A DNA stretch of 64,000 nt from Bowmanella yangjiangensis. Its GTDB lineage: Bacteria; Pseudomonadota; Gammaproteobacteria; Enterobacterales; Alteromonadaceae. This document shows, piece after piece, positions 1 to 8,928 of the stretch. Position 1 is the first letter of the stretch. Every line of letters starts with the position of its first letter. The notes under the pieces were generated by a model. That model did no database searches, had not been told where the DNA came from, and saw nothing but the letters and a program-made list of their open reading frames with translations. The position numbers were made by a program, and so were the translations under genes. Where the stretch lies: assembly GCF_017255015.1 (NCBI RefSeq), contig NZ_JAFKCS010000021.1, positions 1 through 64,000 on the forward strand, in the 5' to 3' direction.

Positions 1-189
1 CGCTTCCTGTCCCAGCCGTTCTTCGTTGCTGAAGTATTTACCGGTTCTCCTGGTAAGTATGTAGCGCTGAAAGACACCATCAGCGGCTTTAAAGGCATTT
101 TGGAAGGTGAGTATGATCATCTGCCAGAGCAAGCCTTCTACATGGTGGGTTCCATTGAGGAAGCCATCGAGAAAGCCAAAGGCATGTAA
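1..189 (+). CDS. atpD: ATP synthase F1 subunit beta, C-terminal fragment
   Basis: This is the last 62 codons of the catalytic beta subunit of F1Fo ATP synthase, cut by the window edge. The frame is open from base 1 to the TAA at 187-189. The residues ([42 protein letters not shown]) are the conserved beta C-terminal helical domain of gammaproteobacteria. It precedes atpC by 53 bp, the usual order of the atp operon. The nucleotide-binding motifs lie upstream of the window. Confidence 0.97.
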   Translation, partial: RFLSQPFFVAEVFTGSPGKYVALKDTISGFKGILEGEYDHLPEQAFYMVGSIEEAIEKAKGM

Positions 190-242
190 GGGCGTACCGC
201 CGGCTTGGTCGGCGGTGCATTAGTTATCCGTAAGGAGGTGAA

Positions 243-659
243 ATGGCTGCTATGACTGTACATCTCGAGGTGGTGAGCGCCGAAGATAAAATCTTCTCCG
301 GACGCGTTGAAACCATTCAGGTGACAGGCAGCGAAGGTGAGCTGGGTATCTATCCCGGTCACGCTCCGCTACTGACTACCCTTAAGCCTGGTATGGTGCG
401 TTTGGTTAAGCAACATGGTCATGAAGAGCTGATCTATATCGCCGGTGGCGTATTAGAAGTTCAGCCTGGTAATGTTACCGTGCTGGCTGACGTAGCTGTT
501 CGCGCTGCTGACCTGGACGAACAGGCTGCCTTGGATGCTAAGCGTCGGGCTGAAGAGCATATCGCTAATCCAAGCAATGATCTTAATTATGCAGAAGCGG
601 CAGCAGAGCTGGCGGAAGCCATTGCTCAGTTGCGTTTGATTAAGAACATGCGCAAATAA
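243..659 (+). CDS. atpC: ATP synthase F1 subunit epsilon
   Basis: Epsilon subunit of the F1 sector (138 aa), part of the central stalk and an inhibitor of ATP hydrolysis. The N-terminal beta-sandwich carries the conserved [18 protein letters not shown] segment (about residues 27-45), followed by the two-helix C-terminal domain ([15 protein letters not shown]). The ATG at 243 is preceded by a strong AAGGAGGTG (232-240). A second ATG at 252 would also fit the family, but the first matches the usual MAM-like start. It is the last gene of the atp operon and is followed by a terminator. Confidence 0.97.
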   Translation: MAAMTVHLEVVSAEDKIFSGRVETIQVTGSEGELGIYPGHAPLLTTLKPGMVRLVKQHGHEELIYIAGGVLEVQPGNVTVLADVAVRAADLDEQAALDAKRRAEEHIANPSNDLNYAEAAAELAEAIAQLRLIKNMRK

Positions 660-680
660 GTTTCCGTCAGGAAGCAGATT

Positions 681-711
681 AAAAGCCCGTCTTATGACGG
701 GTTTTTTATTT
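681..711 (+). terminator. Rho-independent terminator of the atp operon
   Basis: CCCGTC (686-691) pairs with GACGGG (696-701) across a TTAT loop, followed by a run of T residues from 702. It lies 21 bp after the atpC stop codon, as expected for the end of the atp operon. Confidence 0.88.
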
Positions 712-1022
712 TCCAAGAAAGGCTGACACAGCACTTTCTCCGCCCTACTACACAAAGTCCCCCTGCTTCTTTCACCATTGATTAAGTTATGTGTTCTGCT
801 TTCGAGCTGGAACCTTGCAGAACACCATATCGACTACTGCCACCCTCCCACTTGATGTACAGGCAGCATTGTTCGTTTTCGAACAAGCCTGTTTGCTTTC
901 GAGCTAAACTGCTCAAAGCAAACACTCTAAAATGTATCTAACTTATTGTATTTATAGAATTATTTAAGTTGGCATAAGATTTTCATTAAGGTTCACAGAC
1001 AAGTGTGAATCGGAGCGTCATT
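712..1022. promoter_or_regulatory. Intergenic region with three palindromic elements, putative regulator-binding sites
   Basis: No gene is seen here. Three dyads cluster upstream of the efflux operon: a perfect 9-bp inverted repeat GTGTTCTGC (791-799) / GCAGAACAC (817-825); GTTCG-TTTT-CGAAC (871-884); and an imperfect TTTGCTTTcGAGC (892-904) / GCTCAAAGCAAA (911-922). The first and third share the word GCTTTCGAGCT, and the second contains the related TTCGAAC. Their position 70-200 bp upstream of a sigma-54-like promoter resembles enhancer sites for an NtrC-family activator, which is encoded at 5581. The role is inferred. Confidence 0.5.
969..985 (+). promoter_or_regulatory. Sigma-54-like -24/-12 promoter ahead of the efflux operon
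   Basis: TTGGCATAAGATTTTCA matches the sigma-54 pattern (TTGGCA at the -24 box and the TT..CA frame of the -12 box) except that the usual GC of the -12 element reads TC. Transcription would start near 996, which fits translation from the GTG at 1023 with GGAG at 1012-1015. The single mismatch lies at a normally conserved position, so this is only a candidate. Confidence 0.45.
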
Positions 1023-2267
1023 GTGCAAATCAATCTGGAAAAAAAGTCATCCAAACGGAACTGGTACCTGGCAGCAGGCGCGGGTGCTTTGCTTTCTTTG
1101 GCCATATACAGTGTAAATAGCGATAGCATCCCCAGTGTCGCAGCGAATGAAGTCCAACTGCTAGCCGTTCAGCAGGGACATATGAATCTCTTCAGTCAGG
1201 CCTTCGGCGAGTTCTTCTCTGCGGAAGAACGATTACTGACCGCCCAGTCCATGGGTAAGGTTGCGGCCATTTATCAAAGACCAGGTGCCAGCGTAAAAGC
1301 CGATACCCCTATTCTGTTATTGGCGAATCCGGAACTTGAGCAAGAAGTCAGCCACCAGCAGGGAGAACTATTAAGGCAGCAGGCCGTCCTGGCGTCTTTC
1401 TCCTTGGAACAAAATAATGCCAGGCTGGATTTTGAAGGCCAGGTAGCCGACATTGCCTCAGCTCTGGAACAGGCCGAACTGGAACTGTCTGTACTGGTTG
1501 AACTTGAGAAGCGCGGTGTGTCGGCCAGATTGGATATCAAACGCGCTGAATTAGATGTAAAGCTTCAGAGACGTCGCCTGGATTTCGAAAAGCAGAAATT
1601 GGCGCAGTTTCTGGATATGCAGGCCCTGCAATTACAGCAGCAAAAAATTGAAGTTCAGCAACAGGAGCAACGTGTTGCCCTGTTACAACGTCAATTACAA
1701 GACTTGCAGATTACCGCCGGTATTGAAGGCACGCTGCAAAACCTGGATGTAGAGCTAGGGCAGAATGTTCCGCAAGGTGCGTCTTTGGGGAAAGTCGGCA
1801 GTGACAGCAAGTTGTTGGCCAGATTGCGTGTACCACAACACCAGGCCGACCAGATTCAGATAGGTGCAGAAGTGCTGGTACAAACCCGCAAAGGTGAAGT
1901 TCGTGGCTCAGTTAACCGGGTTGAGTCCATCGTTACCAACGGTACGGTATTGGCAGAGGTGGCGCTAGAGGGGGAGTTGCCAGCCGATGCCCGCCCTGCC
2001 ATGTCGGTAACCGGCCAGATTTTTCTGCAATCCTTGGATCAGGCACTTTATGTCGCTCAGGTACCAGGACTTAGACCTAGAAGTCAGATGCAACGCTTTG
2101 TTATGACAGACGGTGGAATGGCTGAACAGCGCACTATTGAACTGGGCGATATAAGCCAAGGAAACCTGCAAGTACTGTCCGGCCTGAAGGCCAATGAACA
2201 AATTATTGCCCAGATGCCAGAACAATGGACCAACCATCAAAAAATCCAAATCGAACAAAAAGGATAA
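1023..2267 (+). CDS. Efflux periplasmic adaptor subunit (HlyD/MacA family)
   Basis: Membrane-fusion adaptor expected to link an inner-membrane ABC transporter to an outer-membrane channel. An N-terminal anchor (NWYLAAGAGALLSLAIYSV) is followed by a lipoyl/barrel-sandwich half (MGKVAAIYQRPGASVKADTPILLLANPE), a Gln-rich coiled-coil hairpin over about 100 residues, the second lipoyl half (AGIEGTLQNLDVELGQNVPQGASLGKVG) and a beta-barrel domain. The frame can open at GTG 1005, but GTG 1023 has a well-placed GGAG (1012-1015) and better fits the proposed promoter, giving 414 aa. It is the first gene of a MacAB-like operon. The substrate cannot be told from sequence. Confidence 0.85.
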   Translation: MQINLEKKSSKRNWYLAAGAGALLSLAIYSVNSDSIPSVAANEVQLLAVQQGHMNLFSQAFGEFFSAEERLLTAQSMGKVAAIYQRPGASVKADTPILLLANPELEQEVSHQQGELLRQQAVLASFSLEQNNARLDFEGQVADIASALEQAELELSVLVELEKRGVSARLDIKRAELDVKLQRRRLDFEKQKLAQFLDMQALQLQQQKIEVQQQEQRVALLQRQLQDLQITAGIEGTLQNLDVELGQNVPQGASLGKVGSDSKLLARLRVPQHQADQIQIGAEVLVQTRKGEVRGSVNRVESIVTNGTVLAEVALEGELPADARPAMSVTGQIFLQSLDQALYVAQVPGLRPRSQMQRFVMTDGGMAEQRTIELGDISQGNLQVLSGLKANEQIIAQMPEQWTNHQKIQIEQKG

Positions 2268-2271
2268 CCAG

Positions 2272-2982
2272 ATGAAAACTATCGTCTCAATGCGTGATAT
2301 TCATAAATCATACTTAGGCCAGCAAATTGAAACGCACGCTTTGCGTGGCATCAGTCTGGAAGTTAAACAGGGAGAGTTTGTCGCTATCACTGGTCCATCG
2401 GGCTGCGGTAAATCAACCTTACTCACCATTATGGGCTTGCTGGACAGTGCCACAGAAGGGAGTTACGAGATTGCCGGTATTGATACACGCGGTTTAAAGG
2501 TCGATCAGCGTACGACAGTGCGCAACCAACATATCGGCTATGTTTTCCAGTCTTTTAACCTGATTGACAGCCTGACTGTGTTTGAAAATGTGGCGTTACC
2601 TTTGGAGCACCGAGGAGAGCGAAAAGAGGTTGTCAAAGCGGCAGTAATTGAGGCGCTTGAGAAGGTTGGTATGGGCCACAGAATGCAATACCAGCCGAAC
2701 CAAATATCTGGTGGTCAACAGCAGCGGGTGGCTATCGCCAGGGCACTGGTGGGTAAGCCGGATTTGATTCTGGTAGACGAACCAACGGGCAACCTTGATA
2801 CCAAAAACGGTGATGCCGTTATGCAGCTTTTACTCGAGCTGAACAAACAAGGGGCGACTATCGTGATGGTGACCCACGATAGTCGCTATAGCGGCTTAGC
2901 TCATCGTCAAATCCAGCTTCTGGATGGCAAGGTGGTGGCTGAGCAGCAAGTGAAATCCCAGACGGATAAGGAGGTTGCATGA
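2272..2982 (+). CDS. ABC transporter ATP-binding protein (MacB/LolD type)
   Basis: Nucleotide-binding subunit of about 236 aa that energises the permease encoded next. Walker A is GPSGCGKST, the signature motif is ISGGQQQRVAIARAL, Walker B is LILVDEPTGNLD, and the H-loop is VMVTHD; the 'EPTGNLD' form is typical of the MacB/LolD/FtsE group. The frame is open from 2194 within the adaptor gene, but the family start is ATG 2272, preceded by AAGGA, 4 bp after the adaptor stop. Its TGA overlaps the permease ATG (ATGA), so the two are probably translationally coupled. Confidence 0.92.
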   Translation: MKTIVSMRDIHKSYLGQQIETHALRGISLEVKQGEFVAITGPSGCGKSTLLTIMGLLDSATEGSYEIAGIDTRGLKVDQRTTVRNQHIGYVFQSFNLIDSLTVFENVALPLEHRGERKEVVKAAVIEALEKVGMGHRMQYQPNQISGGQQQRVAIARALVGKPDLILVDEPTGNLDTKNGDAVMQLLLELNKQGATIVMVTHDSRYSGLAHRQIQLLDGKVVAEQQVKSQTDKEVA

Positions 2983-5444
2983 GCCTTTACCTTAGTGCTG
3001 CAAAGCAGGGTGTGATTCGGCTATTCACGCTGCCCAGGTTAAGCTTGCCATTGATTGTTACCTTAGGGTTAACCTTGGCAGCAGTACTTACCGTTTTGGC
3101 TATTGCCAACACACTGCTACTTAAACCCTTACCGGATATAAAAGACGAGAAGAACATCTACAGTGTAGATGTGACCTTACACATTTCTGACGGCATCCGG
3201 GTACCATTTTTAAGTGAGCTAAATCGCGTTGCTCATATGCAACAATACTACAGTCAGGAGTTGGGCTGGGGGCATATTCAGGTTGGCGACAGCAATGTTG
3301 AGATCAATACCCGTCAGTACAATGCCACAAGATTGGTGTCTGCATCTGGCACGCCTGAAATGCTCGGGCTTGACTTAGTGCTGGGGCAATCAACTTCTTC
3401 TGAAGAAGCAAAGCATGGTGTATGGATATCTGAATCCCTTTGGCATGTTGCCTTTGGGCAGCGCAACAATGCTTTGAACAGCACCATAGAATTTGCCGGG
3501 GAAACCAGGCCCGTGCTTGGCGTGCTGGCTGATTTAAAGAGCGTGGATTTAGGTAACGATGCCAATGATGGCTACTATCAGGTTTGGTTGTTTAATGATC
3601 CCTTAGAAGCGCTGACTCAACCCGAAGCACTGAGTTTAGGTTCTCGTGGCCTGACTTTTGTGAAAGGGACGGCAGAGCTTTTGCCCACTGAGGAAAGCCT
3701 GAATGATTGGTACAAAGATTATGTTGAAGCCTCTGTTACCGATGAAAGGCCAAAAGCATTTTTGTTAGGTAAGCCTTTAACTACGCAAATACAACCAGTC
3801 CGTGATGCATTTATGGGCGAAAGCAGAATGCTGGTCATTGCCTTGCTAATTGCAATGATAAGCCTGCTGGTCATGGCTTGTCTGAATTTGTTCAATATGT
3901 TTATTGCACATTACCAGGGGCGTAATAAGGAATTCTCCATTCAGTTTTGTATGGGATCTCCTGTACAGAGACTAAGACGAATGATCTTCGTCGAAAATTT
4001 GCCGATGTTTACTTTTGCTACCTTGCTTGGGCTGCTGGCGGCGCACTGGTTAATTCGCTTGTTACCTGTATTGGCCGGAGACAATCTGCCTTTACTTGAG
4101 CACATCAATATCGACATCAGCAGTATCCTTATTGGCGGATTGATCGTTGTCATCATTAATGCCTTGTTCTCCTATATCGCGCTAATGCATGTTGATAAGC
4201 ATGCGCTGACGGAAAGTTTGAATAGCAGTGGGAAAGGTACTCCATCACAGCAGAAACAAAGCCTGGGGCGAGTCCTGATGGTCTTCCAGCTAGTGCTTGC
4301 ATGCTTGCTGTTAACCGTGTCGCTGATCAGTGCTAAGCAGAGCTTTGACAAGGTGTATAGAGATCTTGGCTTTGATTTGCCCAATGCCTTCGAGATTGCC
4401 ATGGATTATAAAGATGAGCAGTGGCAGCAAAGTTTGGACACATACGAAGACTATGTTGGTAGTGAGCTTTATCTATTAAGGGAATCTCTGGCTGAGCGCT
4501 TGGATGCTTTGGGTGGGAAGGTGATCAACGTGGCGAATTTGCCGTTGAGAGTTAATGTAGAGATCAGTGCTTTTGAGGATCCTGATACACAAGAAACCCG
4601 CACTATGATAGTGGCCCCCTGGGCTGAAGGGTTCTTTCCAGAATTTAGCATTGAACTGCTGGCCGGTAGAGACTTACTGCCCGAAGACAAAGATACCAAT
4701 AATGTCGTTGTTGATAGGCGTTTTGCCGAAGAACGTCTTGGTTCAAAAGATTGGCAGGACATTGTTGGCAAGCCGTTAAGAATGGGCAGAGACGCTGAGA
4801 ATGTCGTGAATGTGGTCGGTGTGGTAGAAAATGTCGAACCGGCCATTGGGGCACCAATAGATTTGAGTTTACCAACGCTTTACCGGTTTAGAGAGCGCAC
4901 GGGCTCAAGACTGTCAATGGTTGTGATTATGCCGGATGGGAAAACCCTCTCTGAGCAGGAAGTCAGCGAGGTTATTGGCGACTTAGATGCGCGTTTAGGT
5001 AATGTTAGTGTTACTTCCATTGAGCAACGATGGGAGAGTATGACACAGACTACTCGCCTGAACATGTACGTAGTGCTGACGGTTGCTGCCCTTACTTTAA
5101 TCCTGGCGGTAATTGGCGTATCCGGACTTAGCCAGATGACCGCTGCACAGAAACGCTATGAAATGGCAGTGCGTATGGCCACCGGTGCCAAACAGTTGTC
5201 CCTGTTGAAGCTATTATTAAAAGATGCCGGTCTGATGCTAATTCTGGGTCTGGTACTTGGTTTTGTTGTTTCGGTATTCGGCTACCAGTACATGGCCAGC
5301 TTAGTCGAACAACTTCCCGACTTCACCTGGACAGTGAGTATGATGGTTGGATTGGTATTGGCACTGGCCATGCTGATCTCGGTTGCGGTACCTAGTTGGC
5401 GCACTATTCAATCAGATCCTATGCGAGTGCTTCGGGAACTCTAA
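2979..5444 (+). CDS. ABC transporter permease, FtsX/MacB-like
   Basis: A large inner-membrane permease (821 aa) with two FtsX-type units. An N-terminal TM (LPLIVTLGLTLAAVLTVLAIANTLL) is followed by a periplasmic MacB-core-like domain, three TMs (about 285-400), a further TM near 430 (RVLMVFQLVLACLLLTVSLI), a second periplasmic domain and three C-terminal TMs (about 690-815). Long permeases of this kind form mechanotransmission (type VII) ABC systems that export peptides, drugs or lipids through an adaptor and an outer-membrane channel. No outer-membrane channel gene is present nearby. It overlaps the ATPase gene by 4 bp. Confidence 0.87.
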   Translation: MSLYLSAAKQGVIRLFTLPRLSLPLIVTLGLTLAAVLTVLAIANTLLLKPLPDIKDEKNIYSVDVTLHISDGIRVPFLSELNRVAHMQQYYSQELGWGHIQVGDSNVEINTRQYNATRLVSASGTPEMLGLDLVLGQSTSSEEAKHGVWISESLWHVAFGQRNNALNSTIEFAGETRPVLGVLADLKSVDLGNDANDGYYQVWLFNDPLEALTQPEALSLGSRGLTFVKGTAELLPTEESLNDWYKDYVEASVTDERPKAFLLGKPLTTQIQPVRDAFMGESRMLVIALLIAMISLLVMACLNLFNMFIAHYQGRNKEFSIQFCMGSPVQRLRRMIFVENLPMFTFATLLGLLAAHWLIRLLPVLAGDNLPLLEHINIDISSILIGGLIVVIINALFSYIALMHVDKHALTESLNSSGKGTPSQQKQSLGRVLMVFQLVLACLLLTVSLISAKQSFDKVYRDLGFDLPNAFEIAMDYKDEQWQQSLDTYEDYVGSELYLLRESLAERLDALGGKVINVANLPLRVNVEISAFEDPDTQETRTMIVAPWAEGFFPEFSIELLAGRDLLPEDKDTNNVVVDRRFAEERLGSKDWQDIVGKPLRMGRDAENVVNVVGVVENVEPAIGAPIDLSLPTLYRFRERTGSRLSMVVIMPDGKTLSEQEVSEVIGDLDARLGNVSVTSIEQRWESMTQTTRLNMYVVLTVAALTLILAVIGVSGLSQMTAAQKRYEMAVRMATGAKQLSLLKLLLKDAGLMLILGLVLGFVVSVFGYQYMASLVEQLPDFTWTVSMMVGLVLALAMLISVAVPSWRTIQSDPMRVLREL

Positions 5445-5474
5445 GCACCTCACTGAGGCCGCCTAGCTAAAAAG

Positions 5475-5521
5475 CCCAGGGCCCGAATTTACCTTCCCTG
5501 GGGTATTCTTTAGAATGCCCC
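5475..5521. promoter_or_regulatory. Overlapping dyads between the permease and the response regulator
   Basis: Two inverted repeats overlap. CCCAGGG (5475-5481) pairs with CCCTGGG (5496-5502) and is followed by a weak T-containing stretch, so it may end the efflux transcript. GGGGTATTCT (5500-5509) pairs with AGAATGCCCC (5512-5521) with one G.T mismatch around a 2-nt centre, which looks more like an operator than a terminator. The latter ends 59 bp before the regulator start codon. Function is inferred. Confidence 0.4.
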
Positions 5522-5580
5522 ATTCACTTATCTGCCTTTTGTTGCAATGCGGGCAAACAGCATAATCAGGAACAATCAAT

Positions 5581-6945
5581 ATGCGTAGGGACCAAGGCCT
5601 TGTCTTAGTAGCTGATGATGATGAGGATATCCGCCTGGCGCTAGAATTGCTGCTTTGCAGCGAAGGTTACCGTGTTGCGGAGGCTGCAGATGGGCGAGAA
5701 ATCGCTGTGCAGGTTAGCCGGCACAGACCGGATATTGTGTTGCTTGATATGAATTTTCATCGCGACACTACCAGTGGTGAAGAAGGTCTGGAATATCTGC
5801 AGTCGCTTGTTCAACAAGGGCTGAAAGTCATTTTAATGACCGCCTGGGGTAGTGTTGATCTGGCCGTTAGGGGCATGAAAAGCGGTGCCGTGGATTTTAT
5901 TGAGAAGCCTTGGGACAAGTCTCGTTTGCTGCAGATTATTCAGCAGCAGTTACAGGGGGAACGCATCGCAGATGCGGTGGTGTCGTCACCTGTCAAAACA
6001 ACAAACAATGGTTGGATAGCTGTTTCTGCGCCTATGCAGGAACTGGAGTTTATGCTGGAGCAATTAGCACCAACCGATGCCAATATCCTGATATTAGGAG
6101 AAAACGGCACGGGTAAATCGCAACTGGCCAAACGTATCTACCAAATGTCTCATCGAAGTGAAGCGCCATTTGTCACCATGAATATGGGGGCTGTGCCGGC
6201 TACCCTGTTTGAAAGTGAGTTGTTTGGTCATGCCAAAGGTGCCTTTACTGACGCCAGAGAGGCACGTACCGGGCGTTTTGAACTGGCGAATGGTGGTACG
6301 CTGTTTATGGACGAGGTCGGTACCCTGCCGCTTGATGTTCAGCCTAAGTTACTGCGGGTTTTAGAGACAGGAGAATATGAGATTCTTGGTACCAGCCAGA
6401 CCCGCTCTACCAATGTCAGAGTCATCAGTGCCACTAACGCTGATTTGAACACCAGTGTTGCAGAGGGCAGGTTCCGACAGGATCTGTTGTTCAGACTCAA
6501 CACCTTCGTGATAGAACTGCCGCCACTGCGTGACAGACAGGAAGATATCCCGCCCTTGGCAGAACATTTCTTGCAGGCCTTCTCGGCCAAATATAACAAA
6601 GGCCAGGTTCAGCTATCCAATGACGCTATGCAACGTTTGGTGGAACATAGCTGGCCAGGCAACATTCGCGAGCTGAGTCATGTGATTGAGCGTTCAGTGT
6701 TGATTTGCCGCGATGGCATTATTCAGTCGTCGCAGCTTATGCTGGCGGGTTCTTCAACCAAGCAGCAGGTTGGCTTGCGTCCGCTGGAAGAAGTGGAAGC
6801 AGAGCTGGTGGAAGCCGCCCTGCTCCATTACAAAGGCCATATCAGCAAAGCCGCCCAGGCATTGGGGATTTCCCGTATGGCCTTATACAGACGTATGGAG
6901 AAATTTGCATTAGACAAACAGGATTTTGGTCCGGATGAAGACTAG
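5581..6945 (+). CDS. NtrC-family sigma-54-type response regulator
   Basis: A 454-aa regulator: receiver domain (residues 8-120, phospho-acceptor D56 in VLLDMNF, conserved K109 in IEKPWD), AAA+ domain (Walker A GENGTGKS at 173-180, Walker B GGTLFMDEVGTL near 238-249) and a C-terminal Fis-type helix-turn-helix (KAAQALGISRMALYRRM). The loop that contacts sigma-54 reads GAFTDA (220-225) rather than the consensus GAFTGA. It sits between the efflux operon and its partner kinase (6935), so it probably activates efflux genes when phosphorylated. It starts with ATG at 5581. Confidence 0.92.
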   Translation: MRRDQGLVLVADDDEDIRLALELLLCSEGYRVAEAADGREIAVQVSRHRPDIVLLDMNFHRDTTSGEEGLEYLQSLVQQGLKVILMTAWGSVDLAVRGMKSGAVDFIEKPWDKSRLLQIIQQQLQGERIADAVVSSPVKTTNNGWIAVSAPMQELEFMLEQLAPTDANILILGENGTGKSQLAKRIYQMSHRSEAPFVTMNMGAVPATLFESELFGHAKGAFTDAREARTGRFELANGGTLFMDEVGTLPLDVQPKLLRVLETGEYEILGTSQTRSTNVRVISATNADLNTSVAEGRFRQDLLFRLNTFVIELPPLRDRQEDIPPLAEHFLQAFSAKYNKGQVQLSNDAMQRLVEHSWPGNIRELSHVIERSVLICRDGIIQSSQLMLAGSSTKQQVGLRPLEEVEAELVEAALLHYKGHISKAAQALGISRMALYRRMEKFALDKQDFGPDED

Positions 6946-8194
6946 AGAGTCCCGTCTTATGTGGCTATTTTGTGCCATGCAGTTCTTGGTGCTGGTACTG
7001 CTGGTTACATTAACCTGGCAAATGGACTGGAGTATGCTGGCCATACTCACTTTGCTATTTGCCCTGCTTTATCCATTGGCTTGGGTCACCTTTAAATTTT
7101 GGCAACAAGTTAACCTGCCGCTGATGCAACTCAGCAATTACGTACAACGTCTGCAAAACGGCGAAGAAGCGGAAAATCCAAAACAGCATCGACACCATGG
7201 TTTAGTTGACCAGCTAAGGGCAGATGTTGAAAAACTGGCTGCCCACTCGTTGAAAGCAGATCATCAACAACAAAGTCTGGCACTGTTAATTGAGATGATG
7301 TTCGGTAATTGGAGTCAGCCCGTTTGTGTTTTCAGTGGCCAGGGATGTTTGCTATACGCAAATCCCGCCAGTAACAGTTTGCCTGGAATCGCCCGCTTGG
7401 TAGGCAGCAACTATAGGGACTTGGGATTTGAAATGACCTCCAGAGGGTTGCAACACCAGTTATTACATAAAGGCTGGCAAACGCAGTCCATTCGATACCA
7501 GTGGTTAGGCGAGCAGTATTGGTTGTTTACTGCTTTTGATATCAGCCAATCACTCCAGCAGGCAGAACTGGCTATTCAAACCAATATGGTCAGGGTGCTT
7601 AGTCATGAACTGCGCAACTCCCTGACGCCTATGTCTTCCATGGCCGATACCCTGCTTTGCAGTCAGGATTGGCATGAGGAGCAGGTACGTAAAGTCTTGA
7701 GCCGCATTCAACAACGTGCGGATACCTTACTGGATTTTGTGCATCGGTTTGCCGCAGTCTCACAAATGCCGTTGCCCAACCCAGTGTGGTTCTCGTTGGC
7801 GGAGGTGTTAGAGCAGTGCCGAAGTCTTCTTCAGGAGGGGGATAAGCTCGAAATTTCAGGTGATGATCGCTGTTACGGCGACCCTCAGTTGATAGCCCAG
7901 GTACTTATCAATTTAGTTAAAAATGCACTGGAAGCTTCAAATACTGGTGATAGACGCGTGTCGGTTCGGCTGTTCAGCCAGAATAAGTTGCAACACTTGC
8001 TGGTGGAAGATAATGGCCAGGGTTTTGCTAACTTAGAAAATGCCTTAACACCTTTATATACCACTAAGGCGGCGGGTTCAGGCATTGGATTGGCGCTGGT
8101 GAATGTGATTATCAGCAAACATGGCGGGCGTTTGAGTTTAGCCAATAGCGAATCTGGTGGTGCGCGGGTCGAGTTAGTCTGGCCTTTGCCCTGA
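6935..8194 (+). CDS. Sensor histidine kinase, partner of the NtrC-like regulator
   Basis: Membrane histidine kinase of about 419 aa. Two N-terminal TMs (LMWLFCAMQFLVLVLLVTLTW and MLAILTLLFALLYPLAWVTF) are separated by a very short loop. A linker and PAS-like region (QPVCVFSGQGCLLYANPAS) precede the dimerisation box with the phospho-accepting His (VLSHELRNSLTPM), and the ATPase domain has N, G1 and G2 boxes (NLVKNALEAS, DNGQGF, GSGIGLALV). The frame opens at TTG 6926, but ATG 6935 is more likely. It overlaps the regulator gene by 11 bp, so the pair is co-translated. With almost no periplasmic loop, it probably senses a membrane or cytoplasmic cue. Confidence 0.9.
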   Translation: MKTRESRLMWLFCAMQFLVLVLLVTLTWQMDWSMLAILTLLFALLYPLAWVTFKFWQQVNLPLMQLSNYVQRLQNGEEAENPKQHRHHGLVDQLRADVEKLAAHSLKADHQQQSLALLIEMMFGNWSQPVCVFSGQGCLLYANPASNSLPGIARLVGSNYRDLGFEMTSRGLQHQLLHKGWQTQSIRYQWLGEQYWLFTAFDISQSLQQAELAIQTNMVRVLSHELRNSLTPMSSMADTLLCSQDWHEEQVRKVLSRIQQRADTLLDFVHRFAAVSQMPLPNPVWFSLAEVLEQCRSLLQEGDKLEISGDDRCYGDPQLIAQVLINLVKNALEASNTGDRRVSVRLFSQNKLQHLLVEDNGQGFANLENALTPLYTTKAAGSGIGLALVNVIISKHGGRLSLANSESGGARVELVWPLP

Positions 8195-8752
8195 AAGCTT
8201 TTGCTGGCGATTATCCAACAATGTTAGCAGCGGCGTAGGATCAAATTCTTCTACTAGCTGTAAGCCATAACTCACCGCTTCTAATGTGGAAAGGCTATCT
8301 GAGCGCTTGGCGCTGCGCTGGTATCTGCTGCTAGGAGCAGAGTCAAAATGCCAAGCAGGAAGGTGATTAAGCCAGGGATTACAATGCAATATTTTACTGG
8401 CTTTGCGCCATGTACCATCTATGACCACCAAGGTGTCTATTGGTTGATTCGTCAATTCCGTATGCTGTTCCAAAGCCCGGCTTTGTGCTGAAGGATATAG
8501 CAAACCGACTTGCCTATCCTTTTGCTGGCAGCGCGTGCGAGCTTCTAAAAAATGCTCCGGTTGCTCTCCCACATAGACTCGAATATGACTCAAAACCAGT
8601 TCCAGTAATCTGACTGTGCCTTTTGCTGCCTTTACTTCCGAGGGATGCTGCAAAACCAGGATCTCGGTGCGATTTTTCAGCCTCTTCACGTGTTTGCAAA
8701 GACAAACTGAGAGCGGAAACAAACAATCTGGGCAATAGGGGCGAGAAGCCAT
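8174..8752 (-). CDS. DTW-domain tRNA-uridine aminocarboxypropyltransferase
   Basis: A 192-aa member of the DTW/TapT (YfiP-like) family, which transfers the 3-amino-3-carboxypropyl group of S-adenosylmethionine to uridine in tRNA (acp3U). The N-terminal Cys cluster CPDCLFPLSVCLC (residues 7-19) and the IDGTWRKA motif are family hallmarks. The motif reads D-G-T-W rather than D-T-W. It lies on the opposite strand and overlaps the 3' end of the histidine kinase gene by 21 bp, so it is unrelated to the efflux module. Confidence 0.85.
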   Translation of the reverse strand: MASRPYCPDCLFPLSVCLCKHVKRLKNRTEILVLQHPSEVKAAKGTVRLLELVLSHIRVYVGEQPEHFLEARTRCQQKDRQVGLLYPSAQSRALEQHTELTNQPIDTLVVIDGTWRKASKILHCNPWLNHLPAWHFDSAPSSRYQRSAKRSDSLSTLEAVSYGLQLVEEFDPTPLLTLLDNRQQKLSGQRPD

Positions 8753-8928
8753 AGATCAAAAGCGTCGGTCATTTAGATCAATAGTTTATCTTATGTATCG
8801 TTACAAGTGGGCTTTTAGACAAAACCGACTATGCTATATTCTTTGTTCAGGACGATGAACACAGCAGGGTATGCGGAGATAGGCTGTAACGCATTGCACA
8901 AGAAGTCTTCTACAGGCGGGTGTAGCAC

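Noticed and set aside
8801-8840. Possible sigma-70 promoter (TATGCT/TATATT) ahead of the LysM lipoprotein
   Set aside because: No -35 element at acceptable spacing (14 or 23 bp for the best candidates), so it is not listed as a feature.
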